The notes beneath the pieces were generated by a model. That model worked only from the letters and a program-made list of their open reading frames with translations, was not told the origin of the DNA and searched no databases. DNA of 64,000 nucleotides. Origin: Taxawa tesnikishii (nom. ined.) (lineage: Eukaryota; Ascomycota; Dothideomycetes; Dothideales). The position numbers were made by a program, and so were the translations under genes. The stretch spans positions 62,001-126,000 of the forward strand of contig JAPDRO010000024.1 of assembly GCA_030247885.1 (NCBI GenBank), given 5' to 3'. Positions 56,955 to 64,000 of this stretch are shown piece after piece (the stretch's first letter is position 1; each line of letters opens with the position of its first letter).

Positions 56955-59475
56955 TCACGCGTCATCCATGCTCACGTCACCCTCGGTGTAGTTGACCTTT
57001 GCTTTGCTGGCCCTGTTGCTCTTCCTGCTGCCCGCAGCCCGCTTCTTCGGCAACGGCGTGTCAGGCTCCTCGGCATCCGACTCGAGCACAGGGTCATTAA
57101 GGTCCTCCTCGTCCTCCTCGGCATCGCTCGTCGACGGCGTCGGCACTTCCTTCGCCTCCTTCTTCGCCTTCTTCTTGTTATTGTTGTTCTTCTTCGGCTT
57201 GGCGGTTGCGGTTGCGGTTGCGGTTGCGGCTCCATCATCCGCCACGCCGTCCTCGAGTAGCGCGCTGGCTTTTGCCTTGGCAGCCGCTGCGCGGTTCTTG
57301 AGCGCCTGCTTCGCCTTCTTCGTCGCCGGCGTGGCGTCCTCGTCGCTCTCGGGCCCGTCCTCTTCCTTCACTACCGCCTCCAGACTGGCGGCCTGAGCTG
57401 CGGCTTCGGCCGCGGCGGCGGCCTTTTCTTCTGCGCGGGCGTGAGCTTCTTCTCCTCGCCGGGCTCTTTCTTTTGATCTCGCGCTTCTTCGGCCTCAGCC
57501 AATCTTCCATGCCGATCGGCCAATACACTCGGCCTTCGGGCCCACCCATCCCGACCTCTTCGTCCGGGATTGTTGTCGGTCCGGCCTCGACCGCGGCGGC
57601 TGCGGCGGACGCCACTTCGTCCTCGTCTTCCTCCTCCTGCTTGGCTTTCTTGCCTTTTTGGGCGTAGCTTTTTCTTCTTGCCTGCGGCTTGCATGGCGGC
57701 CTTGTTGTCATCATTGCGCACGTGTGGGATCACGTCGTTGAAAGTGTCGAATCCTGGCAGCTTAAACGTCTTCATCAGCTCGAAGACGGCTTGTTCTTTG
57801 TCCTTTGCCTCGATCATGAGGTCCATGTCGTTCGCACAGGGCGGCAACGACCACACGCGCGGGTTGTGTTTGCGTCGCTGTCGGCCTGTGATCGCGGCGG
57901 GCGTCGGCTCCGAGTAGTGCATCTTCTGTGTGATACCCTTGCGCGTCCAGGTCGCCTTGATGCGCGGGAACAGCTCCATGATGTCCTTGGTTCCTTCTCG
58001 GATCTGTGTCGAGTCAAAGACGATGTTATGGTGGTGGAAATCCAGCACGAGCGGAATATTGAGTTCCTCGCATATTGGGAGGAGATCGTGCACGCTGTAG
58101 CATACATCGTCGTTCTCGAGGACCAGACGGTTCTTGATGGATTGTGACAGTTTGGCGTAGTTTTCTCGGAAGCGATCGAGGGTCGCTGCTTTGTCGCCGA
58201 AAATGCCGCCCATATGCAAGATCATGACGGCGTCTTTGTCCTGTTGTTCGGGCAGTTTGAGAAGCGAGAGCAGCTCGTCATGGTATTCAAGATCTCGGAA
58301 GGCGTTGTCGATGACCTGTTTCCGTGGCGAGCCTAGCTGAGTGAACTGACCAGGATGCGTGGTCACACGGTGACCTAGTTCTGCAATGACCTTGCCTGCT
58401 TCTGCGAGCGCTTCGGCCGCGAAGGGAGCGAGCTTGTACCCGTACTCGGGGTGAGAGGCAAATGGGAACATCTCGCTCGAAAGACGGAAGAACATGATGT
58501 TGTACCTGTCGTTCCAGCGAATCATCTTGATAATGTCGCGTGCGTTCGCCAAACCAATCTCTTCAACATACTTCTGACCAAGCGTTACATCAGCGGGCTG
58601 TTCTCGATCTGGCCGATTCTTGGTCGGGTGCTCTGGTTGCGAAGGGTCCTTGAGTGGATGGCGGTGTTCAAGAATTGATGCGATGCGGCAGGTACGGGAA
58701 GAGAAAACCGGCGGAGTACTGTAACGCAGATATGTATTCAAGCACGCCTAATCCTGTTAGTAGCGGGGCCATAGTAGGTGCTGATTGTAGAGCTTACATA
58801 GCCTATGCGACCCTTCCATGGAAGAGGGAGATAATCACTGTTAACAGGAGGAGGGCGCGACAGGGCTTCCTGCAATTCTTCCTCATTGGCTTCTTCGTCG
58901 CCTTCTGCCTCTGGATCACCCATATCACCGTGTTCGCCCTTGGTCTGCGCTTTCGCGGCTGGCGGCGTCTTCGGTGTCGCCGCTGTTGCATCTCCATTCT
59001 CCTTCGCCGCCGTAGCACCCTTCTTCGCGGCAGCTTTTCCAGCCACCCTTTTCTTCTTGGGTGGTTCTACCTCGACCTCTGGTACGTCGGACAGCGGCGA
59101 CTCTGATCCATCATCACGCTTTACAGCACCCGGCGCAATGTCCTCGTTGACATCACTGTCAGGGGAAGCACGAAGGGCATCTGGAGCATCGATGATCTCG
59201 CCGTTCTCCTGAGGATTTGTCAAGACCTTCTCTGCGTTCCGTGCAGACGATCTTCGCTTGGGAGCCTTTGGACGTGGTGGTGGAGGCATAGAGCCGCCAT
59301 GCATTGGAGCACCAGACGCTGTATCGATGGCTGCTGCTGCCGCTGCAGCAATATCTCTCTTGCGCTTCGCTGCCATTGTTGCGGAAAGAGGGGAGTGAGC
59401 GCTGAACAGAAGGAATGCAGGGGCCTGTCTGATGGGTAGAGATCTCAGTCCACGAGATCGGAGAGCACCAAGCAT
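56955..59475 (-). CDS. uve1: UV damage endonuclease (UVDE/Uve1) with long basic-acidic tail
   Basis: Nicks DNA 5' of UV photoproducts, starting an excision pathway independent of NER. ATG 59475; exons 59475-58798 and 58747-56955, intron 58748-58797 (50 nt). After a ~210-residue disordered N-terminus the TIM-barrel starts at GRIGYACLNTYLRY; metal-site blocks include RLSSEMFPFASHPEYGY, RVTTHPGQFTQLGSP, ILHMGGIFGDKAATL, LVLENDDVCYSVHDL, LDFHHHNI and MHYSEPTP. The C-terminal ~230 residues after the barrel are a Lys/Ala/Glu-rich tail with EVGMGGPEGRVYWPIGMEDW and an (Ala-Thr)4 run encoded by a GCGGTT repeat at 57203-57229. Four one-base breaks lie in that tail (near 57669-57673, 57652, 57467-57469 and 57424-57427); with them 825 codons. 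The leader from ATG 59475 looks like a mitochondrial presequence; a second ATG at 59376 starts MAAKRKRD. Confidence 0.88.
57203..57229. repeat. Hexanucleotide (GCGGTT)n inside the UVDE tail
   Basis: Four GCGGTT units plus a partial one. Length is a multiple of three per unit pair of codons, so changes in copy number keep frame and alter an Ala-Thr run. Confidence 0.85.
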
Positions 59476-59962
59476 GAATCTTCAAGCAAGAGACTGTAGG
59501 AGCGGCCAAGCCAGAGAGAGAATACACAAGCGAACAGTCGAATAAGAGAAAAGCAATCGGGAGATGGATGTCAGAATGTCGCGCGACAGGGAAGACGCGA
59601 AAGCTGCATGCAACCGATTGTATGCCAGATCCACTTGCGTCATTGATGCAGCCAGATCTGATCTGGCAGAACCAAATCGAGTCTGGGGTAACCGCCCCGG
59701 CGTTTCTCCGAAGAGATCTATACCCAATTGGGGACGTATAGGTAATTGGGCTACGTACAGGTATATTCACTATGGGCGAGGCAATGGTTTGATGGGAGAA
59801 GAGTGACCGGCTTCTGGATTACGTAGCAACTGTCCTGTTGTGTAAAAACGCTGTACAGGCCATACTACAGTCCAAAGAGCGGTGCGCATCACCGACGCCC
59901 CCAACGCGATGCCAATGCTACTGTTACAGTATTTGTACATGAACACGAAGCTCGAGCGGAAA
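59476..59962. other. Intergenic: UVDE promoter and Mia40 3' flank
   Basis: 0.49 kb, both flanking genes on the minus strand. No gene supported. Confidence 0.5.
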
Positions 59963-61072
59963 TCACCATCCGCCCTTCTTATTCTGAGTGTTCTCGGGCG
60001 TCTTCTCGTCTTTCTCGGTCTTCGACACAACATGCGCACTCTCGCTCGTAGGATCGGGGTGATCGCTCTTGACTTGCTCGAGTGCGGCGCGTGCACGTTC
60101 TGTCCTGCCCTTGGCCTCTTCGCTGTTCACTTCGCTGACGCCTGGTTTGAAGTCGCCAACTTTCTCTGCTCTTGGGTTGGCGGCTGGCATAGATGGCATC
60201 CCGGACGTCTCAGGCTCGCTCGGCTCGGCACCGACCGGGCTGGCAGCGTCGCCTGGACGGTGTTCTCCCTCTGCAACTGGCTTGCCCTCTGAGGGTGGTT
60301 GTGGTTCACCCTCCAGCTGTCCGGCTGTCTCATCCTCATCCAGCTCCGAGCCGTAGATCTCAGGGTGTTCGCGGAAGCAGTTTTGCATGTTCCTGACCAA
60401 AACAGTTAGCCCTGGCTATATCTAGTAGCATAGAAATCGGGACGTACTTGAACTTGTCTATGCAGTCCACGCCCTTTGGTTCTTCCTTCGAGTAGATGAA
60501 ACAGCTGAACGCCTCTCTGAACTGTTCTCCGCAAGGCCCATGCGCCATACCACCCAGGCATGGACAGTCCCAGTTGATCTCCCCGGTCTCCTCGTTGAAA
60601 GCACCTTGTTGGCTTGCCTCCTCTTCCAACTCGTCAGGCGATCCTGGAGCTGCCGCATCCACAGCCGATACCTGAGTGTCTGTTGTAGTCGATGCTGCTA
60701 CCGGTGACGCGGATTGTCGTGCTGATTGGGCTTGAGAACGACGCTGCACTGTGACGGAATCTATCGTCGGGAGAGTCTCAGACTCGATCTGGGTTTCTGG
60801 CGGTGCGTGGACAGCATCTTTCTACGCATTAGCGTCTGCCAAGACGAAACCCATTACAATCGCATACATGCTGGCTCCTCCGCGAAGACTGGGCTCGTGT
60901 TGTAGTAGTAAACTAAAGCCCCTGCCAAACCCCATCGTAAAGCCGAGTTCTTCCAAGTCCGTGACTTTTCATGCGGCGGCGCTGTGCTTAGAAATCTCCG
61001 CGACGGAGCTGCTTTTATGAGGGTGCGTGGTGTGCTGCTCCGAAGAGCTTGTCGGAGGGCTGGACGGAACAT
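59963..61072 (-). CDS. MIA40: Mitochondrial intermembrane space import protein Mia40 (Tim40)
   Basis: Oxidoreductase that receives Cys-rich precursors in the intermembrane space and inserts disulfides with Erv1. ATG 61072; presequence ([20 protein letters not shown]), a membrane anchor ([16 protein letters not shown]), a disordered linker, and the catalytic core: [16 protein letters not shown] with the CPC pair, then twin CX9C motifs [13 protein letters not shown] and DCIDKFKNMQNC, and FREHPEIYG. The acidic C-terminal ~110 residues are disordered. The intron 60393-60447 (55 nt) splits the second CX9C. A 5' intron between 60867 and 60818 (GTATGC..AAAG) fits the frame best and gives 334 residues, but its acceptor is not certain. 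No frame break. Shares a 243 bp divergent promoter with the thiamine pyrophosphokinase gene. Confidence 0.88.
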
Positions 61073-61315
61073 CTTTGCGATAAGAGAAACGTATAAACAG
61101 AAAACGCTACGAAACACTGGAAGAACGACGCGAGGAACGGACGATGACCAAAGATGATGATTTCTAAGACGGCGGAAATTTCCGTATCCAGGAACCACGA
61201 ACGCCACGCTTGAGGCTGATGGATCTTCATACACACTGCAACGTCGATCACGTCTTCCCCCATCTTTTTGCATATCTCCTAATATTTCTACTGTCTTATT
61301 CTACTTAAATTTACC
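61073..61315. promoter_or_regulatory. Divergent promoter MIA40 (-) / THI80 (+)
   Basis: Only 243 bp separate the two ATGs, so both transcripts must start within it. An AT-rich stretch (CTAATATTTCTACTG) lies 30-45 bp before the plus-strand ATG. No thiamine (THI-box) riboswitch is seen upstream of 61316. Confidence 0.55.
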
Positions 61316-62150
61316 ATGTCAAAACAAGACTATGAGGTCCGGCTTACCGAGTTCCTCACGCGCGACGTATCACCGAGAGCGCAAAAGCCAGCCCTCATTA
61401 TTCTGAACCAACCCATCGCAGACGTCGAGATTCTGAGTCGGTTGTGGGACCATACTAGCTACCATCTGTGCGCCGATGGCGGCGCAAACCAACTATACGA
61501 TCTCTTGAAAGCAAAAGAAACCACTCCAGCGAGTCGATTTGTAAGGTTATGAACCAGACTTCGGCCACTAACATCTCACTTATTGCATTTTCATGTAGCT
61601 ACCCAGCATCATCCATGGTGATCTCGACTCGTTACGTGACGACGTGCGAGATTTTTATGACAAGCAAGGCGTGCTTATATCCCAGGACCCAGACCAGTAC
61701 AGCACGGATTTTGGCAAAGCCATAAGGCAGGTGTTCGAAGCGCAACCCTCGCTGAGTGATGTTCTGGTGCTGGGTACCATAGCTGGACGGGTCGACCAAG
61801 GCATTGGCCTTCTTGGGGAGATGCATCGAGAACAGCATTCGACGCGGCATCCGAGTCTTGTGCTGTGGCTGTTCTCCGAGTCGAGTATCTCGTTTATACT
61901 CAAGAAGGGCAAGACCAAGATCCATACGCCGCTCCAAGAAGGCGTAATTACTCGCAATGTGGGCATTCTCCCGGTATATGGCCCCGCTCATGTCACGACG
62001 CAAGGGCTTGAGTGGGATGTGGAAGACTGGTACACAAGCATGGGCGGGCAGATGAGCACTAGCAATCACATAGTGCGAGATGAGGTGTTCATTACCACCG
62101 ATGCCGAGGTGCTGTTCACGGTAGAACGCAATCATGAAGTCTCCGGTTAA
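61316..62150 (+). CDS. THI80: Thiamine pyrophosphokinase
   Basis: Makes thiamine diphosphate from thiamine and ATP. ATG 61316; intron 61541-61598 (58 nt, CTAAC branch); 258 residues and no frame break. Family motifs: LIILNQPIAD, HLCADGGANQLYDLL (substrate-site DGGAN), IIHGDLDSLRDDV (metal/ATP-binding GDLDS), QDPDQYSTDFGKAI (family D-x-x-x-TD-x-x-K), VLGTIAGRVDQGIGLL (GR-x-D), and the C-terminal thiamine-binding domain (HTPLQEGVITRNVGILPVYG, TTQGLEWDVEDW, TSNHIV). The GTIAGRVDQ block, F-type Ser/His pair and length all match eukaryotic TPK1/Thi80. Cytosolic. Confidence 0.92.
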
Positions 62151-64000
62151 GCAGCGCGCAACTCCATATGGAGAGTCACATCGTCATTGTCCTAGCAACG
62201 TAAGGCTGCCAGTGTTTGGAAAGCGTCGTGGAAATTCCCTTGCGATTGATGATGATGTTCGATGCATGACGCCGTCGTTCGTCACCTGTGTCGTATATTC
62301 ACTTCAACCCATTCGTCCTTAGTCAAGCATGCATCTCCGCGCTCGCTGAAGCCCAGGCGTTCCGTTGCCGAGGGGCGATTCGCTGGATGCGGCGCGCATA
62401 TGCTTTGATAACGTGACCTCGGGGCTGCAGGAGATGACATCCGAGAAAGGGATTCGACAACGAGCCCTACTGGCCATTCGTGTTCCCTCAGTGAGTAGAT
62501 GTGGTACCGGCGCACAAACACGGCGGGGAACAGCCGGAAGACGCTTCCAACGTGGTGTTTCGGCACCGAGCTGTCATCGAGCGCGATCCGTAGCCCTCAC
62601 TGCTCGGAATTTCGTCCGTGGCAGTGTAAGAATGTAGACACCCGCCGCGCATGTTGACAGATATCCTGAAAAAGTAGGGTGTTGTCAGATACACATCGAC
62701 GTGGGCTAGGGACCATACAGCAGTAGGCGGAAAACGTGCTTTTGCATATAGCATGTTAAGTGAAACGTCGGCGTTGATGGCTCGGAGCTTTGTCCGAAGT
62801 TGTGGTCCTGGATGGCTCGAGAATTGGACCGGCGGAGTCAACTTCTTAGTTCGCTGTAGATAACTGCGTACCAGCACTGCAGTACGGTGCTGTATCTGCT
62901 GGCAACACAGGTTAATTCTTTGCTACACCGTTTCAGCCGGATGAAACCCGTTCCCATCCGCCTGGCGTCTGCAACCTAAAACGTGATTATGTCCTATTGG
63001 TGTCGCGCCAGCTGTAAGGACTCGTGACTTCTGTGTTGTCACAAGAGTATTTTTGTGCTTGTGCCATCGCCTTGTTTGCCATGTCCAAGAGATAAACGCA
63101 CCTTACGAACCTTGCTCACTTACCTTCGCAATGGAAGCTCATACCCGGCCTGCAGCGCATGCTATGTCGATAGAAGTTCAAGTGCGATATTTGTCAGTTT
63201 GCGTAAAGATCCAGAAAGCAACAAACCGCATATCCTTGGTAAGATGCAGTGCCACCACGGTACTTTCACGGACCTGCATCGCTGCGACAAGACAGTGTGG
63301 CAGAGTCTGAGAGCATGGCATCGGGCCTTACAACCACTGCAGCTATCCGACATGCATGTCAAAACCAAAAAGAGCAATTGCAACATTGCATGAATGAACA
63401 TTTACATGCGGTGATTGCCAGAATATTAGCTGACCTATATCCGCCACTGGATTGGCGTACCTGACTTCGCTGCACTGATGCCTGGATTGTCTCTGTGAAA
63501 ACTTCTTGCTTTACGGACTGGTGCTGATCCTGTTCAACAGTCACACAGATGCACGACCGTATTAGGCCATGTCTGGTACGACAATATCATCGTGCGGCGT
63601 ACAACTTCCGGTCCACTTATCACGATTCGGCAATTCGAACATCTTCACTCTTCGCGATGCGCAAAACAAGCAGTCGCAAGAAGAACAGTCAGGTTGAGTC
63701 CTGGTTGATGGTCGAAACAAGAGTAAAGTTGCATTTGTTGTTGCCGTACAGAGAGCACCAACTGAAGTTGAATCAGGCTGCTGGGCTAGGCTCACATCAA
63801 AGCGCGCGCAGATCGCGCTTGCAAAAATGGCGGGCAGTTGAACCGCACTGCACTCTGCACTCTGCACTCTGCACCCTGTCCCACCACGCCTCTTTTCTAG
63901 CAAGGATCTTGAGCCACACCAACCTGCGCCCACGAGCAATACGCAGTTACACAACTGCTGTCCCAGATCCTGCAATCCGCGATTTGCCCAGCTAGTTGAC
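62151..64000. other. Region without a convincing gene
   Basis: 1.85 kb. Frames on both strands are short and lack family features. A plus-strand frame at the right edge (~63880-63995, RAIRSYTTAVPDPAIRDLP) has the look of a mitochondrial presequence and could belong to a gene that starts here and runs off the window, but no ATG is in frame and TAG follows at 63993-63995; it is not called. A 7 bp tandem repeat (63847-63878) is listed separately. Confidence 0.45.
63847..63878. repeat. Tandem heptamer (CACTCTG)n
   Basis: About four units of CACTCTG/CTGCACT phase, last one diverged (caccctg). Near the right edge, in apparently non-coding DNA. Confidence 0.8.

Noticed and set aside
61073-61315. 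Thiamine riboswitch upstream of the thiamine pyrophosphokinase gene
   Set aside because: The short leader has no recognisable TPP-riboswitch core, and fungal ones are usually in THI4/NMT1-type genes.
62488-62877. 129-codon minus-strand open frame
   Set aside because: No ATG-led start with support, no motif, and non-coding-like composition.
63880-64000. Presequence-like plus-strand frame at the right edge
   Set aside because: Suggestive of a mitochondrial protein start, but there is no in-frame ATG and a TAG closes it at 63993-63995; a gene continuing past the edge cannot be shown.
1-64000. Transposons, retroelements, CRISPR arrays or biosynthetic clusters
   Set aside because: No reverse transcriptase, transposase, long terminal or inverted repeats, spaced direct repeats, or PKS/NRPS/terpene genes were recognised on either strand.

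Overview
The window is nuclear DNA of a filamentous ascomycete (Pezizomycotina, probably a dothideomycete; the class is inference). The basis is compact genes on both strands with 46-127 nt GT..AG introns, a Pol III tRNA gene, and typical fungal genes: a divergent niiA/niaD nitrate pair, xanthine dehydrogenase, UV damage endonuclease UVDE, a DUF6590 protein and a polyamine-type MFS transporter. No bacterial operon, CRISPR array, virus-like element or transposon was seen.

Layout. 1-440: 3' end of a low-affinity phosphate transporter gene (+). 0.9-5.4 kb: two poorly known fungal genes (-), a membrane-tailed conserved protein and a DUF6590 protein. 5.5-7.6 kb: MFS transporter (-). 8.3-9.5 kb: metallophosphoesterase (-). 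10.3-14.5 kb: xanthine dehydrogenase (+). 15.6-16.7 kb: RBR-type ubiquitin ligase (-). 17.8-18.3 kb: SDH assembly factor 4 (+). 18.4-19.7 kb: coiled-coil protein (-). 20.7-23.4 kb: double-bromodomain BET protein (-). 24.4-25.9 kb: Utp12-domain ribosome biogenesis protein (+). 26.6-31.3 kb: two unrecognised disordered proteins (+). About 32.0-32.4 kb: decayed SMP-30-like gene (-). 32.7-33.5 kb: nicotinamide riboside kinase (-). 33.8-38.2 kb: an ARMH3-like and a DUF726 protein (+). 38.7-39.9 kb: Ldh2-family dehydrogenase (-). 40.3 kb: tRNA-Gly(UCC). 40.7-48.2 kb: nitrite reductase (-) and nitrate reductase (+) sharing a 1.3 kb promoter region. 49.3 and 50.4-52.2 kb: small and disordered unknown genes (+). 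52.9-56.3 kb: Vps39/Vam6 (+). 57-59.5 kb: UVDE (-). 60-61.1 kb: Mia40 (-), divergent from thiamine pyrophosphokinase (+, 61.3-62.2 kb). 62.2-64 kb: no convincing gene.

Functionally, niiA and niaD reduce nitrate to ammonium, xanthine dehydrogenase takes part in purine nitrogen use, and the phosphate transporter is another nutrient gene. SDHAF4 and Mia40 serve mitochondria; the ARMH3-like protein, the DUF726 protein and Vps39 belong to families tied to Golgi or vacuole traffic. Otherwise this looks like an ordinary housekeeping region.

The strongest signal is technical or evolutionary rather than a new system. About two thirds of the protein genes hold one or more single-base frame breaks, most lying at short homopolymers and almost all explained by one missing base. 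Restoring one base per site returns conserved family sequence and a total length divisible by three. That pattern points to homopolymer under-calling in the assembly. Separate from it are two cases of in-frame nonsense codons without indels (TAG at 2002-2004, and three stops in the SMP-30-like gene), which look like real decay or substitution.
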